Assembly (NCBI RefSeq): GCF_002127325.2
Contig: NC_035435.2
Span: 12,779,893 to 12,843,892 of the forward strand
Direction: 5' to 3'
DNA length: 64,000 nt
From: Helianthus annuus
Lineage: Eukaryota; Streptophyta; Magnoliopsida; Asterales; Asteraceae
Made by a program: the position numbers and the translations under genes. The stretch's first letter is position 1; each line of letters starts with the position of its first letter. The notes beneath the pieces were generated by a model. It saw only the letters and a program-made list of their open reading frames with translations, made no database searches and was not told where the DNA came from. Below, piece by piece: positions 46,529 to 57,344 of the stretch.

Positions 46529-46547
46529 AAATTTCGGGACGAAATTT
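46529..46547 (+). promoter_or_regulatory. conserved hairpin before the F polypurine tract
   Basis: AAATTTCG-GGA-CGAAATTT, an 8-bp stem with 3-nt loop about 8 nt before AGTAGGGGAGAC. Element E has the same motif at 50861-50877. Confidence 0.6.
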
Positions 46548-46555
46548 CCTATAGT

Positions 46556-46564
46556 AGGGGAGAC
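46556..46564 (+). other. polypurine tract of element F
   Basis: AGGGGAGAC directly before the 3' LTR. Confidence 0.8.
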
Positions 46565-49500
46565 TGTGACACCTGTGTCACTTCAACCATCAAACAAACA
46601 CCAAACCAATGAAATATTGTATTTCATACTTTGTACTTGTATAAATATGTGTATCGTTTGCACATATCAACTCTTGTTCGATTTCAAGCTCTACATCGCT
46701 TTCTGGGGAATTATACGCAAACTGGTGCGTAAACGTACTCAGTTTAATGCGACAAATACTCCAGAACAACAACATATACTCAACATACCTTAAATAACCT
46801 TTACATAACTTAGAAATAAGTTTTGAAGGCTTTGGTATGGCAAAAACAAGTTAATTCGCTTACAGGGACTAAACTTGACAAACTGCGAAAGTATGCCAAT
46901 TTGAACTGTAACAAACATTCTGGAACATGTCCATAAGTTAAACATACCATAAATATCCTTTACATAGCTTAGAAATAGGCTTTGAGGGGTTTGGTATGCT
47001 AAAACAAACTTTTGGATCATTTAGGGACTAAAAGTGTCAAAAAGTGCACAAGTTTGCACTTTCGCGCATAACTTACGTTCTGAATACATCCGGACACCCA
47101 AAAATTTATGTAAGCATCCTAATATTATGCTTTAGTGTTTGGCATGAGAAAAATCCATTCGTCGCGCATTTTGGATCGTTTTTCGCGCTTATGCGCATTC
47201 CGTCGTAATTAACCGAACATCGCATTCGTACGGCTAAACGAACCAACATCTAACATATTTTTGAGCATGTTTCATGTCCACAATGTTTAGGCATCATTTT
47301 AGGGCCTTAAAGTTGGCTTTACGGGCCTTAGAAGTGTCGGAAATGGCTTAAATATGCAACAGGGACTAAAACTATAAATTCTGAAACTTGTTGCCTGATC
47401 TGCACCTCCAGGCGGCCCGCCTGGGTTTTGTGCACATCCTGAAGCGGGCCGCATGTCCCCTTCAGTAACAGAATTTTGTCTTTCTTGCACAACTTGGCCT
47501 TTCAAACAACCCAAAGGGCAATGCCCTTTCACCAAATCAGGAGCCAAGGGTCACATTAAGCCACCACAACTTTGTGACAAGTGTACGGCTTGGATCGTGG
47601 CACGATATTCAAGAAACGATCCTAATGGCTCTACTTTTCCTATAAATACCCCCCTCCCCTTTGATGTAAAACCCACACAAATCTGATCAAAATGCTCTAA
47701 GTTGATGCCATTGCTTCATACCTGAGCTCTTTGATCTAGATTAGCATTCGGGGACCCTCCGTAAGTATTCTTTCGTTCTTTTATTCGCTTTTCGAGTCCG
47801 AAAGTCAACGTTTTGTTGACTTTCTGCATTGACCAGCCTATGGTCAACACGAAGTTCATGGAACTTCATTACGTGAGCGTGATCACGATGGTTATAGTCC
47901 GTAGTGACTATACCTACTGATTACCAAGTTATCTAGGCTCAGTGACGAGTCGTAGTTTCGGCCAAAATGTGCATTCTTGCATATTTTGTAACCAAACTAC
48001 TCGTGAGCATCAAAGCCGTTTGTTTTGGTGCCAAACCTGTTTTCTAAACTTAGTTAAGCATGTTCTAACATGCTTAGCTCGTCACTTTTAGATTAGTGCA
48101 TATATAGGGTCGTAAGGTAAGCGATCCAAACCATCGCTTATACTTTCGAACCCGACCCATTTGGTCGATCATTAGGATCTGACCAAACACATTAGGTGAC
48201 CATAGCTATAACCTTCCGAGGTTATGCCTTGTGGTCACGATGTTAGGCGTTCCAAACGCGTTCTACGCGAACGACGCGTTAAGGTAGCATAAGCTACCTA
48301 AACAGGTCGTAATGGGTTGCAAGCACTTAGGTTAGGTTCCATTTTAGTATGTAGGCTTTGTTAAACCATATTACACGAGTCTCCATACTCGTTTGGTTTA
48401 CGAACCCGCATACTATCCGATCCTTCCGATTTTGGTCCGGTATATTAATATAGCTACCTACAATGTGTCGTTTGATATCCCGTGATCTCTAGCATTGTGT
48501 GATTATTACACAAGGAATTCAAAGCAATCTCAGGTGAGTACATTGAACCCCTCTTTTACTGTTTTCTAAACTGTTTTGGGGTGAAACACATGTGCCTATC
48601 TGTTACATTCATGCTTTCCATGTTTTCACATCATATGCCTGCTATGTTGTTAGTACATTATAGTACACGATTTCATTACATTTCATGCAATGTATGCCCA
48701 TTGTGTGCGTACTTAGTACATTGTTTTACATTACATTCCTGTTGCATATGTTTACTCAGCATATGGACACATTGATTTACATGAACATTTCTGCTGCATA
48801 TGTTTACTCAGCATATGGGCACATTGATTTACTTGAACATTTCTGCTGCATATGTTTACTCAGCATATGGGCACATTGATTTACATGAACATTTTTGCTT
48901 CGTATGTTTACTTAGCATACTTAGTACAATTGTTTACATCACATGCCTTCATTTTGTTATGACATTTGGTTTGTTTAACATGGGACAATGCATTCATTAA
49001 CATTGATCACGCCGTTCGTTAGTAGGTAGTGGTACCATAGGAATTGACAACTCCCATTCCTGAAATCCTGGGTTTGATAGGATTGTAAGGAATGACCGAA
49101 TTCGATATACATAACTTAGATAAACCTTTAATTTGTTTAAGGGTTTATCGCCACAGTCTCAAGGCTTGGATGTATGCATATTTCACAATACCGCATAAAT
49201 GTTAATATCAATAGAGCATGCATTTTTCCACAGAACATAACGTTGATTTAAACCACGTTTTACTTCAACGACTTGTTTTGTGCATTTTACATATGGTTTA
49301 AGTTGATACATTTCGCTTACCATACAAGATATATTTTGGGTACACATTACATTATCTACATTGAACATAAACATTTTGACATTGATACACATACTTGGTG
49401 GTTTACATTGAACATAGACATTTCGATATGGTTTACACAATAACACTTGACACTTGGTTTATACATGAACAATTAACATGGTGGTTGGTTTGGGTAAATG

Positions 49501-50153
49501 ATTATAGTAACGTTGCATATGTAATATGATACAAACATGGTGGATACGCCGCTGGTACTTCCTATATATAAATGTTTGTATAATATTATGTATCGTAGCG
49601 TTATCTAAGTCATTTCAGTTTAGACACATTACATTTTACACAAATAACATACTCTTCACAAGACATTATTTTTACAAACAACTTATCTCATTCAACTCAT
49701 TTTACTTGGTTACTCGTTTAACCTTACACTTATTTATACATATCATCTGATCTTATCGTTTTTCAAATGATTTACAAGACAAAGCAAATTACAAGGTTCA
49801 TGACTAAACATTTTCTCAAACATAAGTCATGAATTCCGTTTTCACAAAACCAATGTATCTCACAGGCATTTTTATGCTGACGTACCTATTTTCACATGTG
49901 TTTTCAGGAGATGATGCATAGGACTTATCAAGATATACTTAGGCGGACCTGTGCCTTAGAGACTTAAAACGAGACAAGAACTAGTTAATTTATGTTATGT
50001 ACTCTTTGGTTCTTGTTTAAACAATGTAAACTTTCATGTTTGATCAATGAAACGAAACTTCAATTGCCATGGATTTGAAACAATTAATTCTGTTACAACA
50101 CTCCCCGACGTTTCCGCCACGTTTTGTATGTTCCACGTGGTCGGGGTGTGACA
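46565..50153 (+). repeat. element F 3' LTR
   Basis: 3589 bp, collinear with the 5' LTR. The 52-bp repeats are at 48744-48795, 48796-48847 and 48848-48899. An extra 36 bp or so near 48340-48375 is absent from the 5' copy. Confidence 0.93.
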
Positions 50154-50158
50154 CTTCG

Positions 50159-50862
50159 GTGGTAATTGGGACAAATACCTGCCGTTAGTCGAATTCTCGT
50201 ACAACAACAGTTATCATACCAGCATCCAAATGGCACCATTCCAGGCTTTATATGGAAGAAGATGTCGATCGCCTATTGTATGGCACGAGATCGGTCACTC
50301 GCAATTAACCGGTCCTGAGCTATTGTAAGAAACGACTGACAAAATCCTCCAAATATGAGACAACTTGCTGAAAGCTCGAAGTATACAGAAAAGTTACGCC
50401 GATAGACGACGCAAGCCCCTTGAATTTGACGTTGGCGACTACGTACTCCTAAAGGTATAACCTTGGAAGGGTGTGGTCAGATTCGGAAAGAAAGGGAAAC
50501 TAGAGCCTCGATATGTTGGACCTTTTAAGATTCAGGAAAGGGTCGGAAAAGTCACCTACAGACTCGAGCTACCGGAGGAACTTAGTAACGTCCACCCGAC
50601 TTTCCACGTGTCGAACCTCCGAAAATGCCTGGCTGAGCATGATTTAACTGTACCACTCGACGACCTCCAAATAAACGAAACACTACACTTCGTGGAGAAG
50701 CCTGTTGAAATCATGGATCGCCAAACCAAGCAGCTCAGACGCTCGTGCATTCCTATCGTGAAGGTCCGATGGGAAGGCAAACGAGGCGCAGAGTTCACTT
50801 GGGAACTCGAAAGCGACATGAAGATAAAGCACCCACAGTTGTTTACTACGGCTTCGACCTAA
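50159..50862 (+). pseudogene. pol: element E integrase C-terminus and chromodomain-like tail
   Basis: This continues the frame broken at 33646: the codons for D-F-G-G rejoin across the duplicated CTTCG. Visible are the integrase pieces [20 protein letters not shown] and [11 protein letters not shown] and the GPF-type [17 protein letters not shown]. The C-terminal [19 protein letters not shown] ending in HPQLF has the look of a Tekay/Del-type chromodomain. In-frame stops occur near 50326 (TAA), 50356 (TGA) and 50458 (TAA). The last 130 codons (50473-50862) are open. Confidence 0.88.
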
Positions 50863-50895
50863 TTTCGGGACGAAATTCCCTAAACAAGGGGAGGC
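50861..50895 (+). promoter_or_regulatory. hairpin and polypurine tract of element E
   Basis: AATTTCG-GGA-CGAAATT at 50861-50877 overlaps the pol stop codon. The tract AAGGGGAGGC (50886-50895) lies directly before the 3' LTR. Confidence 0.7.
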
Positions 50896-53648
50896 TGTAA
50901 CACCCCAGTGTTTCGAAAGTCAAAGTCAAAGTCAAGATTGATGTCAAAGGAGGAAAAGATTGGTAATAACAATCTGTCTCTCCTTGCTCAATCCCTGTTT
51001 TGACTTCTTTGACTGTAGCTAGTCTATTTTATATTTTTATGTTAGTTGTATTATGTGGAGTAATTAATTACAACCGAAATAATCAAAGTATATTTCTCAA
51101 TACGAACCGCTTTACGGCTGTGAATAAAAGGAAGTAACAATGCGATAAAGTCAATTAAACACTAATCGATCTAATCTAATCTGCATCGCGCTCGCAACTC
51201 GAAATACGCATTTTGGTGGTTAATATACGTGTGTGTGTGCCTTATGTGTTACTTGTGCATGTATTATTTATGTTATGAGTGGTAATCCATCGAATTGCAA
51301 TCGCAAATCGAATACGAAATAAGGATGATTGTATGTAGATATAGTAGTTGGGATTAGAAGTAATTTGCATCGCTCGCAATCGAAATATCAAAAATCATCG
51401 CACTGAACACTCGAATCAGGCAACTGATCGATCAGGCTACCAGCCGATCGAACAGCTAGCCGATCGGACTGTTGTCCGATCGGACAGGCTGTCCGACCAT
51501 GCTGCCCGACCGATCGACCAGCCTTTACCTCTTTTGGCATCCTATAAATACCCCTGTCATTGTCATCATTTCCACTTTTGGAAACCTCTGTCCGACCAGC
51601 ACGCTCAGCTCACTTTTTCTTTGATTTCTCTCAATCCCGATAAGATCTCGTCCTAAATCTTGTACTTTCTTGATCTACACGCACTCCTACACCTTTCTAT
51701 ATTTCAAATCTTAACTTTTAACCGTGAAATCATCAAGATTCAGGTGTTCTAGGATGATGTCATCATGGTGTTCTTGAAGAACTTCATATTTTGGCCTAAT
51801 TCCACCAAGAATAACTTGGATCTAACCGATTTCCACATAAACAAACAAAGAACTTTCATAGATCTAAACATATTCACAGTGAAAGGGATTGAAAGATGGT
51901 TTTCCAACTTTCTTTCAACTCTTTTCCACTCAATACCTTCAGAACCGATAGAAACGGAGCTTGTGCCAACTTGGTAATCATTCCGGTGGTTGCGTGGCCC
52001 CAGATCCGGATTCTATCCATGAGGTTCACCGTTTTCGAGTTAAACGTTAAACACCGTCTCGAACCGTTCGCTAACCGGATTTGGGTGATTCCTGTCATAT
52101 CAGGAGAACCAAGTAAAGACGAGGGTTCTATGGTTTGACTCGTTGTCAAAATAACTCGATAAAACGATAAACAATCAGAACAACCAAGTGATAGACGAAC
52201 AGGCCGACCAGGTCAGGGTGCTGACCGATCGGACTGCTTTCCGAACGGACAGCCAGCCGATCGGACAGTCAGCCGATCGACTGGCCAGCCGATCGGACAG
52301 TCAGCCGATCGACTGGCCAGCCGATCGGCTAGCACATGGGTCCCACACTTAAATAATTCACTTGGAGTTGAGTATTGAACGAACTGTAGTCCGATCGGAC
52401 TACCGTCCGGTTGGGTTACTCTTCGGATCATGAGATACTTGACTTCAACACTTAATCGATTTTTCAACATGTTCGGCGCACTAGGAGTGCCACCCGATCG
52501 AACAGTCGTCCGATCAGGTGACACCCTGCTGAGAACCTATTTTGCTGAGGTACCTAGCCGATCGGGTTGCCGGCCGATCGAACGACCGTCTGATCGACCG
52601 ACCTGAAAGGTAAAGATACTTCAATGTCTTCAAATACTACAACAAAAACTTCAAAAGTCAAGCCATCTGATCAGACTCCCGTCCGACCGGACAACTGTCT
52701 GAACGGACTGTCAACCGAACGGTCAGCCGTCCGATCGGACTACCGTCCGATCGACCAGTTGTCCGATCCTTCAACACTTGTTTCCGTTTTACGCGTTGCT
52801 TATTGTTATGCTATCGAACTATTCAGGCTAACCCTACTCTCAAGCGCTCCCTTCAATCCATCAACCGCTATGAGTATACTCGATCCATTTTTGCTTTAAG
52901 CACTTTTGGGTGTTACATACGTTACTTATACGAAAATCACATCGAACACACTATGCAACATTTTAAACGCTAACCGTTACCGCATGTTATACGTGACTTA
53001 ATGAATGCTTGTTGTTATGTTTACACATGGAATGCTGTCTACCTGCCTTAACGACGATAGTACTATAGTTTGGAATCAGCACCCGCTCATGCGGGGGTTG
53101 TTAAGGACAATTACTTGCATGGATTACAGTGGTGATCATGTATTGCGAACTGCCTTGGGCAGTCAACCCACAGTCATTGGTATCGATAGATTCGTGTCGA
53201 TAATTAACATGCTTCGTTTTCCTCTCTGTACGTGCTGGTTATGCGTAAACGATTTCGACCTCTATATGCTATTACTAAACTTATATGCTCACCTTTACAC
53301 TATGTGTATTGACTTTTATTTTAACGTATGTGACAGGTAATTAGGATGCTTATCTGCTAGGAAAGCGAAGCTAGAATAAGCTTCTAGAGCCCAAAAAATA
53401 GTTGTCTGTAGATATTGAATCAAGAGTCTCTAGAAGCAGATAAACAATTGCTATATTTAAATCTGAGTTGTCGGAACAAAAATATTTGACTAGATTTTGT
53501 CTGTAATAATTTGTTTACTGTTTGAGACATGGTATGGGACATGTTACCTTAAATTGAATAGTAATGATAATTGTTATGGAAACTTCTGGACAATCTGTTT
53601 CGCTCAGTGCCGCGCCCCGATGATTCCGCCATTGGTTGGGGTGTGACA
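50896..53648 (+). repeat. element E 3' LTR
   Basis: 2753 bp. Compared with the 5' LTR it has an extra unit of about 42 bp in the CCGATCGG array (52255-52333) and lacks about 60 bp of the 5' copy near 27270-27330. TATA box at 51543-51550. Confidence 0.93.
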
Positions 53649-53653
53649 CTGAT

Positions 53654-53925
53654 GAATTAAAAATTCAGCACACCCTTCTTAGGGTGATACCTTCAATTGA
53701 ACCTTATTCCTTATTAAGGACTTAAGAGGGTTGCGACTTTCATCAATCCTTGATTTTCCGCCAATTACCAGTAACTTTCAGACGATTATGGATTTGTATG
53801 ATCTTATTCATTGTTTCCAAGGCAACTTTCATATCTTGATGATTATACTTACCAAACTTCTGTCCAATAACAGATGTCTAACATCCCATCTATACAAGGT
53901 CTCTAAAGGAGCAGCCTTGGTACTT
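53654..53925 (-). pseudogene. pol: element A integrase remnant
   Basis: On the minus strand, APLETLYRW (compare ALYGRR of element E), then LETMNKIIQIHNRLKV (compare ETTDKILQI) and NKVQLKVSP-EGCAEF (compare [15 protein letters not shown]) are readable in shifting frames with many stops. It is cut off at 53654 by element E and resumes at 25551. Confidence 0.7.
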
Positions 53926-54009
53926 ATATATCGACTATTAGTTATAGAATAGCTTATTTAAGGTGAGATGGTTATTCCAGCTACTGCTTAAAACCAATCT
54001 TAAGAAATA

Positions 54010-54900
54010 GCTAATCCTTACGGTTAGTTGAACAAACTGACGATCCTGGGCAGCTGATGGCGATTCTTAATTGTTGCCTAAATAGGGTTGCAGTAATCAA
54101 TGCATAAGCAAAATGAACCGTCTTTCTAATTAATAATACAGGAGCTCCCAGAATTTTGATTTTAGGATTTTATGAAGTCCTCTTCTAAAAGCTTTTCTGA
54201 TTGACTCTTAGTTATTCCATTCTGTTGGTACTAACCGATATGGGGCTTTTCAATAGATGCAACTCTAAGCGAGGCATTATTCTTAACTCTACTTGTCTCA
54301 GGAGGTAAACAGGGTAGTGTTCGGAGAAGACATTCAAGACACAAGGAGATTACAGAGATCTTTCCAAATCTCAAGCCCCGTTTCTACTATCATTACCTGT
54401 GCCAGACAAATGACACATTTTCTTTACGAATCCATGGATACCTTAATCAGAGACACTTACTTGGAAAATTCCATTCTGGATATCTTCTTTGAATACCATT
54501 AGCTGACTTTAGTACAATATGGCCATTGGAATATCTCAGTGGTTCCATGCATTAAACCTCCATACTGATCAGGCATGGAAGCAATCTATGGAACATATTA
54601 AGATACACCAATCCTCATATGGCGCTTTTATCATACAGTCTAGTATTCGCAGTTGATAGAAATCAAAGAGATATCAAACTAACATACACTGACGTACTCC
54701 ATCTGGAGAGAGAGTACTCTAGAATTTTACGAGTGAAGATTTCTGACAGGAACAGAAGAAATGGTTCCTATGATTTTCGTCTGTAAGTTTCACCTTACTC
54801 TTAATCTCTAGGGTTCTTATGGAAGATCTTAAAAGTTTGCCATACTTACAATTTATGAAAGGTTTATTGGTATCCGAATCAAAACAGAACTCTTCGCATT
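54010..54900 (-). pseudogene. pol: element A protease/RT remnant, heavily decayed
   Basis: Minus-strand remnants in order are FDSDTNKPFINCKYGKLL near 54880-54830 (protease; the DTG is destroyed), NVFSEHYPVYLLRQVELRI near 54330-54280 (protease-RT linker), and LLEEDFIKS, KDGSFCLCIDY and TIKNRHQLPRIVSLFN at 54185-54010. The last match [29 protein letters not shown] of element E. The RT fingers then stop. The rest of RT, RNase H and the integrase core are deleted before the remnant at 53925. Roughly one stop per 15-25 codons. Confidence 0.7.
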
Positions 54901-54978
54901 TATATTACTGATAAATGATAAGGAGTGTACCTGGTGTCATTATTGATGTGGACTGCCTCAGGCATTTATCGGGAGAGT

Positions 54979-55557
54979 TTAAGCGCTTTCATTCTTAGGC
55001 TTTCTATCCTTGGCCGCACTTCCCATGATATATTTAGGGCATGTAGTCTTGATGTGACCTTTCTCGTTACAGCCGAAGTAGACTGCATCCTTTATGTACT
55101 TGCAATCCAACGTTTTATGCTCACTTGATTTGCAGAACCCACAAGGTAGAGGCTGAGATTCAAATCTGTATTTCCCGAGATGGCGCTTCCTGCAGGTCTT
55201 GCATACAAGTTTCTTGTTGGACCTTTGTTTGTTCTTATTGAACTCAAGCTTACCCATTTTCTTAGAAGTCTGGGAGTTATCTTCTTTCCTTTTCCTTTTT
55301 AGTTCATTCTTTGCATCCGAGGTATGAACAAGATCCTTCTCGTGAGTAAGGGAGTGTAGTCTTAAATGGGATTTGGAGCAAGTAGTATTGGGCTCCTAGA
55401 ACTTTTTCATTACCTTTCTCACAGCTTTTCCAACAGCTGCGTCAATCATAGCTTGGGGAATATCTTTGTCAATTTTGAGGTTCACAATTGTAGCATCATT
55501 AGCATGCGTCACATCATCAATGGCGCGATTGACGGTTGTCTTATCCGAGTTTGTCAT
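54979..55557 (-). pseudogene. gag: element A second gag, capsid domain deleted, one stop
   Basis: A single minus-strand frame from ATG at 55557 (MTNSDKTTVNRAIDD) to TAA at 54979, broken only by TAG at codon 54 (55398-55396). The N-terminal QAMIDAAVGKAVRKVM resembles TMIDNAVTQAIDRQF of the upstream gag. The zinc region CKTCRKRHLGKY, CGFCKSSEHKTLDC and FGCNEKGHIKTTC parallels that gag's C-terminus, with the first Cys of the last knuckle changed to Phe. The central capsid domain is missing. It is followed directly by protease remnants. Confidence 0.75.
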
Positions 55558-55806
55558 ACTCGAGACTTGGTTCCTAACACCAAATGAAACAATTACTTAG
55601 TTGCAATCCACAACCGCTATTCATCATCCTGATGACCTAACATATACTGATCATGGTATTATTAAACCATACAGGCTAATCTAGTACGAACATTCTTAAT
55701 GAATGTTATTTAAATATATATCAATTATACTTAGCCTAGGCCATAAAAGACCATCAATGGCATTTAAGGTTTGGACCTAGTCCATCACCTTTTTGACAGG
55801 GGATCA
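55558..55806 (-). repeat. second leader copy of element A
   Basis: Diverged similarity with 57365-57660: TCATCATC...TGATGA, then CATGGTATTATTAAACCATA here against CATGGTATTAATAGACCATA there, then AAGGTTTGGACCTAGTCCAT against AAGGTTTGAATATAGTTCAT, in the same order. Confidence 0.6.
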
Positions 55807-55872
55807 AAATGTCACATTTGTCTTTATCATATTGACGATAAATGTCACATTTGTCTTTATCATATTGACGAT
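55807..55872 (-). repeat. 33-bp tandem duplication
   Basis: Two nearly identical units (55807-55839 and 55840-55872) of AAATGTCACATTTGTC and on, at the join between the protease remnant and the second leader. Confidence 0.9.
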
Positions 55873-56165
55873 TTTGGATAGATTGAAAGCTCGCCATAAG
55901 GATATTTGAGAAGAGTGATTCCTAATGGATATAAAGCATCCATCTAAGATTGTTGAAGCGGTCTCTAAAGTATCATCGGCCAATTCTACCTCGCGTTATA
56001 TGTCTAGAGTCCTAACAGGCGGATACAACAGTTTACAACCTTTATTGTCCACAATAGACTTATCTGTGCCAGGAACAAAATTCTAGCATAAACCTCATTG
56101 ATAATGAAGGTACCTGTTATGACGTTATCATCCTGTACTGCCTCTTGGGCGTTCATCTGGAAGAC
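55873..56165 (-). pseudogene. pol: element A first protease remnant, directly after gag
   Basis: On the minus strand, right after the gag stop, are FQMNAQEAVQDDNVITGTFI, then TDKSIVDNKGCKLL and VELADDTLETASTILDGC. This has the layout of the gypsy protease, but the catalytic DTG is lost and the frame shifts. A second protease remnant occurs after the second gag, so the module is duplicated. Confidence 0.65.
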
Positions 56166-57344
56166 TTACGCGTTTGTTTTCTTGGCCTCTTCAGGCTTCT
56201 TTATAAGTTTTGGGCAGTTGGTTTTGATGTGCCCTTCCTCGTTACAGTTGTAACAAGTCGCGTTCTTCAACTCCTTGCAATCTAAAGTCTTGTGACCCTT
56301 GGTCTTGCAAATTCCACACAGTTTAGCACGTGGGTCAATCGTACATTTTCCAGAATGTTGCTTTCTACAGTTGCTGCATTTGGGTCTGTTAGTAGACAGA
56401 TTTGAGTTTTTCCTAAACTCAGAATCTTTCCTGTGCTCAGAACTTCCCTTCTTTTTCTTGTTAGATTGATGAGAGCTTTCCTCTTCTCCTTTCCTTTTTC
56501 CCTCGCCAGAAGTCTTAACAAACTTATTCCTGATTGCATCTAAAGTGAGAGATAAGGATAAGTCCACCACGAACCTATATGTGGTAGGCCTAGATGCCTT
56601 GACATTTCCCTTAATTTTTGGTGCTAGGCCTCCAATAAAACGCGCTATGCGTTTAGGTTCAGGGGTGACTAAATAGGGAACTAGGCGGGACGTAGTGTTG
56701 AAACTTGTCACATATGCCCGACAATCTAAATTCTTCATGACCAGAGTCAAGAAGTCTGTTTCTATCTTTTCTACCTCATGCTGAGGATAGAAGTTTTCCT
56801 TGATCAATGCAACGAATTGATCCCAAGATAAGTTATAAAGTAGGATCTTCCCTGTGGCTTGGATCAATGATCTCCACCAAGCCAATGCTTCTCCTTTGAA
56901 TGATTGTGAAACAAACTTCACAATATCCTGCTCTGCACAACCACTGATGTCTACTACTGTGTCCATCTCATCCAGCCATGTCATACAATCGATGGCTCCT
57001 TTTTCTCCTGTGAAGTCCCGTGGTTTGCAAGAGACAAAGTGTTTATAAGAGCAGGTCTTAACATGTGGCTCCTGATTGAGCACAATTTGTCTGGATAGAA
57101 CACTTCTCTGATTTGAAGAATGATGAGAATCATTCTTATAAGATGTATGTATCTTAGAAGGTGGTTTTGTGTGAGGCACAGATTGGGTCCCACTGTGAGC
57201 ACCACTTGAACTTTTGAATTGCCTGTCAATAGCTTGAGTGACAGCGTTATCTATCATTGTCTGTAATTCTGTAGCCGTTACATTCATCCTTGTATTGTCA
57301 TTCCTCATATTGGGATGACTATTGACTTCATCTGATTCAGACAT
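56166..57344 (-). CDS. gag: element A gag, intact 392-codon frame
   Basis: Ty3/gypsy capsid/nucleocapsid protein. Residues about 1-95 are a variable N-terminus starting MSESDEVNSH with ELQTMIDNAVTQAIDRQF. Residues about 105-255 are the Retrotrans_gag capsid domain, with YKHFVSCKPRDFTGEKGAID, WLDEMDTVVDISGC, GEALAWWRSLI, LIKENFYPQHEVEKIE and RFIGGLAPKIKG. A Lys-rich linker follows. The nucleocapsid has CSNCRKQHSGKC, CGICKTKGHKTLDC and the canonical knuckle CYNCNEEGHIKTNC at about 360-375. No stop or frameshift is seen, in contrast to every pol piece of this element. Likely able to bind RNA and assemble if expressed. Confidence 0.88.
   Translation of the reverse strand: MSESDEVNSHPNMRNDNTRMNVTATELQTMIDNAVTQAIDRQFKSSSGAHSGTQSVPHTKPPSKIHTSYKNDSHHSSNQRSVLSRQIVLNQEPHVKTCSYKHFVSCKPRDFTGEKGAIDCMTWLDEMDTVVDISGCAEQDIVKFVSQSFKGEALAWWRSLIQATGKILLYNLSWDQFVALIKENFYPQHEVEKIETDFLTLVMKNLDCRAYVTSFNTTSRLVPYLVTPEPKRIARFIGGLAPKIKGNVKASRPTTYRFVVDLSLSLTLDAIRNKFVKTSGEGKRKGEEESSHQSNKKKKGSSEHRKDSEFRKNSNLSTNRPKCSNCRKQHSGKCTIDPRAKLCGICKTKGHKTLDCKELKNATCYNCNEEGHIKTNCPKLIKKPEEAKKTNA

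Larger units (their letters stand above)
45230..46555 (+). other. element F interior right of D, non-coding
   Basis: No retroviral domain is visible. It holds a 103-bp tandem array (separate entry) and ends in a hairpin and polypurine tract. A 98-codon frame at 46126-46419 has no recognised features. Confidence 0.6.
33647..50153 (+). mobile_element. element F: non-autonomous Ty3/gypsy retrotransposon
   Basis: LTRs (33647-37194 and 46565-50153, about 3.55 kb) start TGTGACACC and end GGTGTGACA. The flanking duplication is CTTCG (33642-33646 and 50154-50158), within the integrase of E. Its own interior is only about 3 kb. It codes for a shortened gag with zinc knuckles and no protease, RT or integrase that I can see. 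The LTRs differ by about one percent by eye, plus a roughly 36-bp indel near 48340. It carries element D. Confidence 0.93.
25552..53648 (+). mobile_element. element E: Ty3/gypsy (chromovirus-type) retrotransposon
   Basis: LTRs (25552-28300 and 50896-53648) start TGTAACACCCC and end GGGTGTGACA. The flanking duplication is CCGAT on the left (25547-25551) and CTGAT on the right (53649-53653), one transition apart. The domain order gag, protease, RT, RNase H, integrase and a chromodomain-like tail is complete, but stops, frameshifts and the 16.5-kb insertion F in the integrase disable it. Its own length without F is about 11.6 kb. It sits in the degenerate pol of element A. Confidence 0.93.
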
